The notes below the pieces were generated by a model that did not search any database, was not told the origin of the DNA, and worked only from the letters and a program-made list of their open reading frames with translations. The position numbers and the translations under genes were made by a program. Shown here piece by piece: positions 9,693-24,500 of a stretch of DNA of 64,000 nt. The stretch is from Siphonodentalium dalli. Taxonomy: Eukaryota; Mollusca; Scaphopoda; Gadilida; Siphonodentaliidae. Each line of letters begins with the position of its first letter. The stretch's first letter is position 1. The stretch is from NCBI GenBank assembly GCA_032622095.1, contig CP136069.1, positions 17,683,326 through 17,747,325 of the forward strand, read 5' to 3'.

Positions 9693-12600
9693 CTGAAGAT
9701 GAACGTAAATTTGGTGAGATATATAGAGGATGTCCAACGAGTTATGTTGGCGTAAAAGAGTTTATGAAGCGAGTTTGATAAATTTGATTCACAACGAGTG
9801 GTTGACGAGATGTGAATCAAATTTATCAAACGAGTTTCATAAAATCTTATAACCCAACATAACGAGTTTCATAAAAAATGATATCCCAACATAACGAGTT
9901 GAATAACTTGCATATCACATGAGAAAAAAAAAACTAGAGCTGTATGCCTTTTTAACAAATCAAGTTCCTTAAAAGAAGCGGAAAAATACATGCACAATGC
10001 ATACATTTACGGCGTTGGCCGAGATGATTCACAACCGTATATGATAGTATTGTGCGATTTTACGAAAAATATAATCCACCAATTTGCCTCTTTGTTTTTG
10101 TATCTATTTTGGTTAGTGCAACGAAGATGGACAATTATTTAAATTTGATGGACAAAGCAATAGTTTTGCAATGTATCATGTTGGTGCCATTTTGAAATAG
10201 TATTAATACGCGCGGTCATTTTGTTGGCGGAAATGGCGGCAGAATATCACAAAGGCAATTTTAACATAACTGTTTTTGTTTGTATACATCACAAATATAT
10301 CAACAGGCTATCAGACTAATTAATTATGCCAACAACCCATATCGGATACGGCAAATAAAATCGGATATCGATCCGATTTGTGTTAAAGAAGATTTTGGCG
10401 TCCAAATTTCACAACCTTGAAAATTGGCGACCTAAGTCACATTTATATCTTCTCAACAGTCACATTTATATGGAAAACAGGGGGTAGCAGTATGCGAGCA
10501 TACATTGGTACATAGCCATCTTATCTGGTTGAGTTATTTATTTAAACGCCTCAAGAAAAGATAGTCCCCCTAACATTTTATGAGATTATGGATGGATTTT
10601 GACAAAACTTTACGGAAATGTTTAGTGGTATCTAAGACACAACCTGTGCAAAGCACCGTCGTGTGAGTTCTGTTATGGCTGGCTGAGCACGAATTGAATG
10701 GAAGACGGGTGCTTTTCAAAAGTTGCAAAACATGGCATAGAGCAGACAGTCACTCCCGTATTCCATTGTTACACAAGTCGTTACTGGCTGTAAACGTGGT
10801 CCAAAAGTGACACTGAGAGTCCATAACATGCGTGTCATTTTCGTGACAAAATATGCCCGCTGCATGCCCAGGCCATTCAGTCTAATCACATTCCTTTGGA
10901 ATGACACTTTGACGTTTCATGTCATGAGCAACACAGAGTTATTGAAATCAGTCACTTTGAAGCCATTTTTTCAGTAAACCATGTTTCCCCACCATGCGCT
11001 ATCAAGAGATAAGGATGTTCCAAGCCCATGCCAGAAGTGGGGGACCAATATATATTATGGTGACTTTCTTGTTTTTTGAGGTGTTTAGGTTAATAAAACG
11101 ACGAATACTCACTTAGATGTGAGAGGCATGGCTGCCATTAAGCTCCATGCAGAGTTCAGTCCTCTACGCGGGACTTACCACTGCCCCGCACCTACACGTA
11201 ATGTGATGAAATGTCACATTGTTTTTATATGATACTTTTGTAGGCTACAATTCATTATGAATTATTCTGAGAAACTGAAGTGTCCATATTCATTTGAAAA
11301 TTGTCTAGATGAAGCCAGAATGAATTGTAACTGACAAAACACTTCAATAAAAATGTTAGATTTAATTAAGAAAATACACATGCGGCAGCGTTCAGACACA
11401 GCGTAGCGAGGGGATTGCATTTTAACTCTGTTTTGCAGCTTAGGCTGCCATTTTCCGGCACATTATGAAGGTGCTTCTCGGCCCCGGATATTATGGAACA
11501 ACCGGCGTACGTTTCAAAATTCAATTAAACCGCATCAGGAACATGCTTCCACTTCAAAACTCATGTCATGAGGATGATGAACAACTAGTCTACGATATTC
11601 TATTTCATATGTATAGCAGACATCCTCCCCTTTCTCGTGTCATCCATACATTTTTGTTCCACCGTCAATATGTGGGGAAGTAATATTAGGTAGTGTAGTT
11701 TAAACAGTATTTATTCCATGAATATTACACATAAATTACAACATATCAGAATATAACATCATGGACTGGATTCGACATCAAGCGTGTGGGCTTATGTGAG
11801 TCGTTTCCGGGAATTAGTTTGATACATCACCCCCAGCGAGAGAGCGACTTCATACAATATTATGACGTAATATACTTTTCTTAATCCAGATATGACTGTC
11901 GTTTCGTGGAGCCGATTATTACTCTCGCAATGTTGGTGGGTCTATGCACGTCATGTAATGGCATTGTGTAATTGTATACCGGACATAAGAACAAAATGTG
12001 TTGGCAATAGGTATTATTGATAATGATGGTGTATTTCTTCCCTATGTTGTCTGTATTGATTCAGAGATGCAGAATAATATTTCGAGTCCCAAAGGCGTCC
12101 AACAGATTTATTTTCACTTCTTTCCACTTCTTTCCAGTATGACGTCAGTTATATTCATTTCGGAGGTAAAGGTGTCATTTTAAAGGATCCTGTCAAATGT
12201 GTCACCTGGCCAGACCCACACTAACATATACTGGTTACCTATACAAGATGTATCACCTGACCAGACACACCGTACCTATGTTGGTTACCTATACAAGAAT
12301 TATAGAACTAACCTGCATCACACATTGATCCTGTCCACCCCGGATAACAGCCACATGTTGACCCTCCAGGCAAGTTCACACAACGACCGTGGATGCAGTC
12401 CATATACATATCAGTTAGACATTCGTCCACATCTGTATAAGAATATATAGCACACGATGATGTGACGTTTCGTGCGGCCATCGTGATATGGAGAAAATTA
12501 TGTGCCATTGCATTCTCTTACATGCGAGTCGACCGTAGGTCGCCTCGCATATATAAGAGAATGCTTTGGCCTAACAAATTTTATATTATTTTTTATAATT

Positions 12601-15600
12601 GTTCAACAAAACTGATAAAACATTGTTAAAGAATATAAGACAAAATGATAAAACTTTATAAATAATGTAAACAAATTTTATAAAAAATGATAAAATTGTT
12701 AAAGAATGTAAGAAAACATGATAAAAAAAATGACAAAATTCTTAAAGAATATAAGAAAAAATGATAAAAATTGGTATAGAAAGTAAGCAGAAAAAATTAT
12801 AAAAATTGTTAAAAATAATGTAAGAAAAAAATGATAGAAATTTTTAAAGAATGTAAGAAAATTAATAAAAAATTGTTAGGCCAATGCATTCTCAAATATG
12901 GATAAACCAGGAGCAGCCTAGATGGCGACTTGGGAGACATCGTCTCATTTACAATGTGTCACTCTCCTATTTTTGTCCCAGGGAGAAGTGACTTCTCTCG
13001 CATATACCAGCAACTATTAGTATAGGCGCTTGGTGTAACAATTGTGCAAAAGGTGACACAAGCATGAAACTATGCGCATATCTTCCTCGTACAATACTGA
13101 TCAATTTCAGATATGGAGGCAATGGCGGCAGGTCCTGCCTTAGCTACGGCTGCTAGGCAACTACCCGGCATCGAATAAATGCACATGTGACTAATATTAT
13201 GGCAGTGTTAACTAACTAAACTAGGCCATGTATTATTTTATGGTGAAAACAAATATAATAGTTACTAGTGTGGATCTGACAGGAAAATTGCCATATTTCT
13301 TACTTACAGGGGTGGTAGGGGTTGCTATGGACATATACAAAATCGAAAATTATGCATATGATATTATGGCAGTTTTAACAAATTAAACTAAACCATGTAT
13401 GACCTTATGGTGAAAACGATAATAACAGTTGTTGCTAGTGTGGACCTGACTGAAAAATTACCATATTTCCTACATACAGGGATGGTAACGGTTGCTAGGG
13501 ACATTACCCGAAATCGAAGTGATGCACATGTATGGCTGATATTATTGGCTGTTTTAACAAACTAAACTACACCATGTAGCATTTTTATGGTGAAACAATT
13601 ATAATAGTTGTTGTTTGAGTGGGAATGACAGGAAAATTACCACATTTCTTACTTACTTATATGTCACAACAGCATGTTAAAGTATATCTTACTTATTATA
13701 ATGGTGTAATTACTCAATATAGTGGTTTCATAAATGGGCTCTTGTGTTGTTTAATACTTTTTGGACCAAAGAAGGGTGAAGGAGTAAATTTAAATTCATC
13801 GATTGTTACTTCTTCCTGATACATTCCACTTCTTCTGAAGTTAAGAAGTGACTTCTCCCAATGTGTATCCTCTCGGTTGGTCCCTGAGATAAACGAACCC
13901 TGTTGAATTGGATATTCGGGAATTGGAGCATGAGAATAGTTTGTTTTCATGCTCGATTCCCTGAATATCCAACGTACGGTATGGTTATCTACATTGTACC
14001 ACCAATACTTAATGATGAATTTGTTGGTTTTTTGACGAAAAGTAGCATATTTTCTAGTTTCAGTGAAATGTTTGGTCTGAAATGGCAATCAGTTGGAAAT
14101 TTTCCAATCTTGGGGCGTATCACTATAGGGAAGCAGTTCATTATTAATAATTCTCGCCTCTATACTTGGTTTTATCATAGAACAATAAACCAACAGCATA
14201 ATAATAAAATCTTGGAAGGGTTTCTTCATCAGAAAGGCTCATCGAAACAAAGAGTATTAGCTATACAAACATGACCACCATACATACTAGAAAACCCTCC
14301 ACCCGTCGATACCACTGATATCAGATTAACTGCATCGTGATAGAGTTGTTAACTTTTGATTGATTGATTGATTTTTATTTTTGTAAATTCAATCAGCATT
14401 TTACAATATATAATTACAGAATACATACATTTGATAAAAGTGATAAATAAAGTTGATAGAGCTGAAAATTTGAATGAGAAGGTATTTGTGTTGGCTTATA
14501 AGAGGCTGTAAAGATAGTGATGTTAGATATGAGAGTAGGTGGGCAGACTAATCGAAAATAGGAAGATAAATGTCGAGGCTATCAAGGATGGCACAAACAT
14601 TCCCAGAAGGGGCTTATTTCCATTGTGGTCCGTAGGAAGCTCCCAGCGATATGAGAGCCCTGATTTGTATTAATTCAAATAGTATGAGACTATTCTATGA
14701 CAGGAATTAGGATTAAAAATATTGCTATAAAATTACTTCATTTAACACTTTCAATTGATATTTGAAAGTAACTAAAACTTATGGGGAGGATATACCCAGA
14801 TGGTTATAACAGAGTAAGGGATGGGGGGTCATCATTTGTTTAGTGCAAAAATTGGTGAGTGAGGGGGGGGGGGGGGTAAAATGTGGAAAAGTTAAGATGT
14901 TATAAAGACACTGATTGAAGTCTCTTTTCATAACATTATAAATCACCACCAATAATACTACTAATGAAAGAGTTTCCTGAAATGAGTGGCATTGGTTGAC
15001 AAATGTTACAAATATTATTAAATTTTCTTGAGAAATGAAAAGTGACTTGCCAAATGAAAATATGTTTTGCCAAATGTGAATTATTTTTGCCATTGGCAAA
15101 TTTGGCAAGTGGCGGCGTGAACCCTGTATATACTCTGAATACTGTATCAGGTTGGAATTTCAAACAGTTGGGAAGTTCGAGGTACCAGTTCCAACCCAAT
15201 GCAAATGGAAATCTTCCAACTTGGTGCTTGGTCTAGTTGAGGGGGGTCTGCAGTTCAAATTTCAATGTGGAAACCACCCTTTAGCCACACCCTGCATGAA
15301 CCCGCATCATGTATGCACACTGTGTTATCAGCATTTTGAACCATTGAAGTCTAAAATAATCGCACAATATAAGCCAAGAATATATACTACTTCGTGTATA
15401 ATATACTTACCTGTGTCACACATCGCACCAGTCCAACCTGAGTAACAGTGACATTCATAACCCATGTCTGTGTTGAAACAGTGACCATGAAGGCAATTCG
15501 ATTGTCCATTTTCACATTCGTTGATGTCTGTGGAACAAATCATCGAGAACTAAGCTAACGTTGAATCAACCATAGACATGCATGCAACTTACAAAGGCTA

Positions 15601-18600
15601 TTACACCCCCTTTCCTGACGTTTTGTCCTGTTTATAATAGTGATTTTAACGTTGGTCATGACGTATATAACATGTAGATTTCTTAAACAATTCTCATCAT
15701 ACGTGTTTGTCATATACATAACAAATTCTTAATTTTACGTTTTAAAACATGAATGGAGCTAAGAAAATATCGTTGTGAATAACATGCATGAACAAAGTAC
15801 AAAGTATACATCGCAGTGGCATATATACCTTGATCAAACCTGGTCCCCATTCCATGCATCATTACAGGGGCGTATATACCTTGATCACACCTGGTTCCCA
15901 TCCAGCCATCACTACAGGAGCGTATATACCTTGATCACACCTGGTTCCCATCCAGCAATCACTACTTAAGAAATGGATGTTGATTTGCTTGCGTTCCATA
16001 GAGTATGGAGTATGGATGCAAGTTGGTCTGACATTTTTAAGTGTGGAACGCCCGATTAAGTGTATATATAAGTAATGGATGTTGTTTTGCTTGCGTTTCA
16101 CAGAGTATGGATGCAAGTTGGTCTGACATTTTTAAAATCAAGCAAATCAACACCCATTACTTATATTTACACTTAATCGAGTCAACTGGCAGATTAAAAG
16201 AGTTTTAAGCGCCCATTTCCAACGTTATTATCGTGGCTCGGTGCAAATTGTGTCTACACAAAAATGGATGCAAGTTGGGGTCAGCGCGCGACGTCATGTG
16301 ACGTAATTTCGACCAACCAACGTCCTGCATTCGTGTTCCACAATACGAATGCATGTGGTAGTGTAAATATAGTGGCATACATACCTTGATCACACCTGGT
16401 TCCCATCCAGCTATCACTACAGGGACATATATACCTTGATCACACCTGGTTCCCATCCATCCATCACTACAGGGGCGTATATACCTTGATCACACCTGGT
16501 TCCCATCCAGCCGTCACTGCAATTGCAGCTATAGCTACCCATCTCATTTGTGCAGTTTCCGTTTACACAATACATCGAGTCCCTGCACTCATTGATGTCT
16601 GAAAAGGATTCATCCACATGTAAACGAAAACTGCAGATTGAGGTCCCCAGAGGGTGAGTTTAGTGATGATATCCCGCACAGCGGGCTAGCATCACCAAAT
16701 TCACCCTCTGGGGACCTCATTCTGCACGACCTCGTCTGCTATGGGAGACACAGACTCAGATTGAAGTTCCCAAATGGTGAATATTGTGATGCACATGCAC
16801 CCATTGTGAACATCGATTATGCAATGTGTCTTCTGCCAATTTGGGAGTATGGATAAACTAAACTAGAAAATAAATAGAATCTATGTGATGAAGTTTCTAG
16901 ATATATTTTATAATAAAGACGCTTTCCAGAGAAAATTATGCCTAAGCAGAATGAGGCCCCCATAGGGTGAATTTAGTGATGCTAGCCCGCTATGCGGGAT
17001 AGCGTCACTAAATTCACCCTCTGGGACTTCATTCTGCAAATGACAAGTGCGTTACCTATTCATATCGAGTGGAATGTCCCTCGAGTTTCTTGCTACCCTG
17101 CACCAACAGCATTTCAGATGCTCAAATGATAACTGTACACTAAATCAGGCCATGTATGTGACCATCTCCTTTTATACTCAACTGAATATATGCTACAAAT
17201 GAATGACTTTGAGCCATGGATTGGTGCAAAATACACTCGTGTGCTCTATGGCCGATTTAAACAACATGGTAATTATAATAAAATGAGTTTATTACTCGAG
17301 TGATAAACTCATTTCATTATAATTACCATGCTGTTTGCATCATTCTATTGCACATGGGTGTATTTTGCACGAATCCAGCGCTCATATTCATTCAATTGTT
17401 GCGCATATTCTGTTGAGTATAACATAAGATGGTCCCATTATCGGGAATTAGTATACAGTTCCCCTTTAAAATAAGGAAATAGTTACACATGGAACCTCCG
17501 AACAACATGCAACATGCAATATCATAACTTTAGTTTGGCAGGTCCGTTTTAAAAAATGTTCTCACATGCTTACTCCAAGCACAAACTATACTCACATACG
17601 AAAAAATGTACATACTAAAGCTCCAATATATATGTTGTATATATGCCTAATAATATGATCTTGAGAGCGTTGCCATTTCTGACTATAGTTTTCTTGTCAT
17701 ACCTGTGTCGCAATGTTGGCCGATCCACCCTTCTCGACAATCGCATGAATATCCACCACCTGTACCGATGCACTTGCCATGAATGCACCCTGTCTCACAT
17801 GTGATAATATCAGGAGAAATCGCTGAAAGTAGACATGGCCATCTTCGTGAGAATGTAGTATTGTGTTTTTTTATATACTCTACAGTGAAATAGCTCTAAC
17901 CGGGTGGGAAATAAACAGCGTATCAATCACTTGTCCCAGTGAGCTAATACCAAAATGTTGTTTGCTTTTAGAATTCGCCTTCATTGCGTTGCTATCGATG
18001 ACGTAAATGACGTCATCTACTTTTAAGATGGCGATAGTCCGCGTACTGATATCTTATGGGAATGAACGTTACATAGCGATATCGCGCTTCGTGTAGTTTT
18101 TTGTATGTGTGAGCCAGAGATGAGTCAATCAGTTGGCGACAAGCTGATTCGTTTTCGGTATCCTCTATATATCATATTAACGGACTCAGTAAAAAACTGT
18201 AACACTATAACAACAAAACCATTCAGTCGCAGTTTGCCTGTAATATAGTTGCTGACCTTTGGTAAATATATGTTAAATACTGTTGAAAATAATCGGATCG
18301 CCATTTGACTATTAAAGATGGATTATCTCTTCAGATAACAAATTTTAAATAGTTTCGTGGGTATAAAATAATAAATATCAATTGAAGATCCATGTCCGGA
18401 ATCGCCTCTATCAATTAATATTAATGATTAAGATGATTAAGTGAGACACTTAATTTTTTTTAAACAGACCTTCCAGGCGATACGTTATAGCGATAGAGAT
18501 CATTAGGGTGTTCACATAGATATGCTCCGACCGTCAAATGTCCCATATTGATTGTCTGTATTGATTAATACATATTTATAAGCTATAATGAGTCTAATCA

Positions 18601-21458
18601 ACGTTTATTACACAACACAGTTCTGGTCTATGTTAACAGTAACCAATAGTGTTCGTTAGCAAATCAACCACACGTATTTAGACAAGAAAATATTCGAAAT
18701 ATAATGAAAATTAATCTATAGCATTTACGGACAGTGATCTTCGATTCATATATAATATTTTATACCCCGGTAACTATATAACACACGTTTACAAAGAGAT
18801 ATACCATCTTTATACCCCGGTAACTATATAACACACGTTTACAAAGAGATATACCATCTTTATACCCCGGTAACTATATAACACACGTTTACAAAGAGAT
18901 ATACCATCTTTATACCCCGGTAACTATATAACACACGTTTACAAAGAGATATTCCATCTTTATACCCCGGTAACTATATAACACACGTTTACAAAAAGAT
19001 ATACCATCTTTATACCCCGGTAACTATATAACACACGTTTACAAAGAGATATACCATCTTTATACCCCGGTAACTATATAACACACGTTTACAAAGAGAT
19101 ATTCCATCTTTATACCCCGGTAACTATATAACACACGTTTACAAAGAGATATACCATCTTTATACCCCGGTAACTATATAACACACGTTTACAAAGAGAT
19201 ATACCATCTTTATACCCCGGTAACTATATAACACACGTTTACAAAGAGATATACCATCTTTATACCCCGGTAACTATATAACACACGTTTACAAAGAGAT
19301 ATACCATCTTTATACCCCGGTAACTATATAACACACGTTTACAAAGAGATATACCATCTTTATACCCCGGTAACTAAATAACACACGTTTACAAAGAGAT
19401 ATACCATCTTTATACCCCGGTAACTATATAACACACGTTTACAAAGAGATATACCATCTTTATACCCCGGTAACTATATAACACACGTTTACAAAGAGAT
19501 ATACCATCTTTATACCCCGGTAACTATATAACACATGTTTACAAAGAGATATACCATCTTTATACCCCGGTAACTATATAACACACGTTTACAAAGAGAT
19601 ATACCATCTTTATACCCCGGTAACTATATAACACATGTTTACAAAGAGATATACCATCTTTATGCCCCGGTAACTATTTAACACATGTTTACAACGAGAT
19701 AGACCACCTTTATACCCCGGTAACAATATAACACATGTTTACAACGAGATAGACCATCTTTATACCCCGGTAACTATATAACACATGTTTACAACGAGAT
19801 AGACCATCTTTATACCCCGGTAACTATATAACACATGTTTACAACGAGATAGACCATCTTTATACCCCGGTAACTATATAACACATGTTTACAAAGAGAT
19901 ATACCATCTTTATACCCCGGTAACTATATAACACACGTTTACAAAGAGATATACCATCTTTATACCCCGGTAACTATATAACACATGTTTACAACGAGAT
20001 AGACCACCTTTATACCCCGGTAACTATATAACACACGTTTACAAAGAGATATACCATCTTTATACCCCGGTAACTATATAACACATGTTTACAACGAGAT
20101 ATACCATCTTTATACCCCGGTAACTATATAACACATGTTTACAACGAGATATACCATCTTTATACCCCGGTAACTATATAACACATGTTTACAACGAGAT
20201 AGACCACCTTTATACCCCGGTAACTATATAACACACGTTTACAAAGAGATATACCATCTTTATACCCCGGTAACTATATAACACATGTTTACAACGAGAT
20301 ATACCATCTTTATACCCCGGTAACTATATAACACATGTTTACAACGAGATATACCATCTTTATACCCCGGTAACTATATAACACATGTTTACAACGAGAT
20401 AGACCACCTTTATACCCCGGTAACTATATAACACATGTTTACAAAGAGATATACCGTCATTAACTTAATATGATAAACTAACCTTTATCGCAATTATCTC
20501 CCGTCCAGCCCGTGTTACAGACACATGCGCCGGTGTGGCAAGCTCCGTGGTGACAGCCCAAAGGCAAACATGTTTGTTCTGAGGAGATATAAAGTAAGTT
20601 CCGTGGTGATAACCCGAAGGCAAACATGTTTGCTCTGATACCATCAGTTAACCCTTTATCCAACAAACCGGCCAAAACCGGCCAAATAAAGCTTCAACAG
20701 CCTAAAATATCTTCGGTCTGTCTCAATAGAACCATACAAATATGGATATCATTGGAACCCGCTCCTTGACCACATTGTGATAGTTACAGTTATGCCCTGT
20801 GCCAATGCATTCTCTTATATATGCGAGTCGACCATAGGTCGCCTCGCATATATAAGAGAATGCATTGGCCTTTAACAATTTTATAATTTGTAATGTGTTA
20901 AGCCAATGCATTCTCTTATATATGCGAGGCGACCTATGGTCGACTCGCATATATAAGAGAATGCATTGGCACAGTTATGTTGGGTAAAGGGTTAACTAAT
21001 ATAAGGCGGGTATCACAGAAACATAAAACATCTAAATAGATGCAGAGACCACCACATTATATGGGTTGTGTAGCGATACGATCATGCATCCACTACTAGA
21101 ATATTAATGCATTTACATGTATAACCAGCTCCAAAAGAGACAAACGAAATCAATAATGAAATACAATATTTCAAAAAGTTAATTGAGAAAATAGACGAAT
21201 ATAATATTTCCGGCATTATGGATATGGAATTCGACGAGGCATATCTAAATAACGCTGAAATGGTGATTGTCACCAAAATTCAGTTGGGTACCCACCCATT
21301 TAAAACTTTCAGTTGGTACCCATCTTTTATAACATTTTGGGTACCCAGCTTTGTGAAAGCAGTTTGCTGGACATATGGCATATGCATAGTGCATACAATT
21401 CTTCTACGCTATTATTTTCATGCACCATGACGAATATATCTATATCTATATTTGCGAA

Positions 21459-21501
<43 letters not shown>

Positions 21502-24500
21502 GTTCTATATAAATTCACAGGGGACCATTTAGATGATGCCAAAGGGGTCTACTAGGAGTAGCTTTTTACGAGAAAGATAATGGTCGGGGTTAGAATTTTC
21601 TAAAGTGACGTCGTTTTTGTCAGGGGCAGAAAAGGGGGAGGGGCAGAAAAATAAATTGTCGCCGATTGCCACCAAACTTATATAGAATAATCCCCATGAT
21701 ATCAGGAATCTAATGGTGTGGTTTAAATATGGCAAAAGTCGCGCCGTTCGCGTCAGGGGTGCCCGGAAGGGGGAGGGGCAGAATTTTTTCTGTCGCCGAT
21801 TTCCACCAAACTTATATATAATCATCCCCATGATATGAAAAAACCCACGGTGTGGTTTAAAAGTGGCGTCGTTCGAGTCAGGGGTGCACGGAAGGGGAGA
21901 GGGGCACCAAAATTGAAAAACTAATTTTAGCGCCGATCTCCACCAAATTGATATATATTCTTCTTCATTATACAAGGAATCAAATTGTGCGCTTTAACAA
22001 CGCCAAATTGTTGTCTTTTTGTTGAGAGATTGGGAGGGGGTGGGCACTAAATTTGATAATAATTAGTTTAGTCGCCGATTGCCACCACACTTATACAAAT
22101 TCATCCCCATGGTATGAGGAGTCTAATGGTGTTGCTTATATATATCTGCCAAATGTGGCCTCATTCGAGTCAGGGTTGCATTGAAAGGGACAGGGCACCA
22201 AAATTGATGCACAATTTTTTTGCGCCAATTTCCACCAAATTGATACACGTTCTTATCCAAGATACGAGGAATCTAATCGTGTGATTTAAAGACGCCATAG
22301 TGGTGCTGTTTGTTTGAGAGATGGGGGTGTGGATTGGCACCAAATTTGATAAAAACAATTGTTTAGTCGCCGATTATCACCAAACTTATAAACAATGATC
22401 TCCATGATATCAGGAGTATAATCGTGTGGTTTAAGGATGTCATAATTTGGGCCATTCGAGTCAGTGGTGTATAGAGATGAGAGGGACACAACAAATTATA
22501 TCTATATGTTTAGTGACGATTTCCACCAGATTGATACATATTCTTCTCTGTGATACGAGGAATCTTATCGTGTCGTTTAGATACACCAAATTTGTGCCCT
22601 ATGGGTGAGAGATATGGGGACCTTAAATTTGATACGAATTTGTATACTCGCCAATTTTCACCAATTTCATATATATGCATCTCTAATCTCTAATGAGTCT
22701 TAGTGTGTGCAGCCTGTGACTGAAATAGGGACGGGGGTCACCAAGACTGATACAAAATATTTTTAGTACTAATTACCATCAAATTCAGACACGTTCTTCT
22801 CAAATGATACAAGAAATAAAATCGTGCTGTCTGTCTGTCTTTCTGTCTGTCTGTGTGCGTTCTATATATAACTTTACGCGGTACAATCGAGATGGCACCA
22901 AGGCGTTCTAAGAGGGGTAACTGTTTACAAGGAAGATAACGGTGCGGGTAAAAATTTTCTAAATTGACGCTGTTGGTGTCAGGGGAAGAAAAGGGGGAGG
23001 TCGGCAAAATTAAAAATATATCGTGAAATAGTTTTGTCGCCGATTTCCACTAAACGAATACATAATCACCTTCGCAATATGGCGTTGTTCGAGTCAACGT
23101 TGCATCAACAATTGATTTAAAAAACTATTTCTAGCCCAGATTTCCACCAAATTGATATATTATTCTTCTCTATGATACGAGGAATATCATCGTGTGATTT
23201 AAAGACGTCATATTGTTGTCAGTTGGGTGAGAGATATGGGTCATAACTATTCTCAGAATTTGTTTAGTTGCTGAATACCACCAAACATATATATAATCAT
23301 CGCCAGTATATCATGCATCCATGACTGACAATGAGTCTAATGGGAATGGTTTAAATATGTCAAAAGAGGCAAACACTGGTACACATTTATTTGGCACCAA
23401 TTTCCACCGAATTCATACACGTTTTTCTCTATTGATATACCATGAATTAAATCACATTTTGTGTCGTTTGCGTCGCGGATGGCGAGCGGATATGCACTAT
23501 CATTGATAATATTGCTATTCGCCTCTATCCACATATAAGTTATATACAGTCACCCAGGCCATCTCCATATCATTTTAAGTAGTTTTGGACGTTCACATTT
23601 CTCAATCCCGACATATGGTTACCCACTTAAGTCACTTGAACAATTATATCTTCTTAACTGTCATATTTATATGGGAATAGCAATCAGGGCATTCACAAAA
23701 TGAGCTAGCAAAAAGAGATACATAGAAGAAGCATTAAACGTACATTTATCATTCTATTGAAGAGATACATATATTCGTGCAAACTGAGAGACCCCGAACC
23801 GTCAGAGGATTGCATATATATTATAACAAAATTGAATCTGTTCCATTCAATACAGCTTCCACAAAAAAGTTACAATTTGTCAAGAGATATGGAAGGCCTA
23901 TTCAAAAATAGTGGTCACAGTGTGCAGTCAAATATAGTTTCTTCTGATATACAAGAAAACGCACAAAACGCATAAGACTATTCAGGATCCTCCCAATACT
24001 GCACATCTGACAAGTGTTTTGTAACAGACTCCTCGACTGACATAAACAACTCAAAATCTCGCTCTGTGCCTGGCACATGTAGCTAATATTTATGCGCATC
24101 AACATTTCGTTTAAACTGAGAATATTTAGCCAATATATAGCACCATGAACAGAGGAGCACCTGGAAATTTCTGCATCTTCATGGAGATAGCCAGGTGTCC
24201 TCGAGAACTTAGTTCAACCCACTAAATTGATTGATACATCTCAATATTTAAAACCCAATTATCATCTGTTATCGAACTAATGTGTGTATAATGTTCATGT
24301 ATCATATTATAACGTCTAATGTATACGCAGTTGTAAATAAATACATACTTCGTTATTGTTGGAACGGATTAATCGCGACAAACAGAATGACAATTGACAA
24401 GGTGAGCCACTACTTATATCCCATGACTGTAATAATCGTGTTTTATGATGCTATTTGAATATACAATTGATGAGAAAACGTATAAGACTTTTCAGCAAGA

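Noticed and set aside
18761-20455. Possible CRISPR-like array
   Set aside because: The 50-bp units are contiguous tandem repeats with no unique spacers, and the context is a eukaryotic intron.
21529-22489. Minus-strand ORFs of 62-148 aa with recurring PSP and FGGN words
   Set aside because: They follow the ~145-bp satellite units and shift frame between units.
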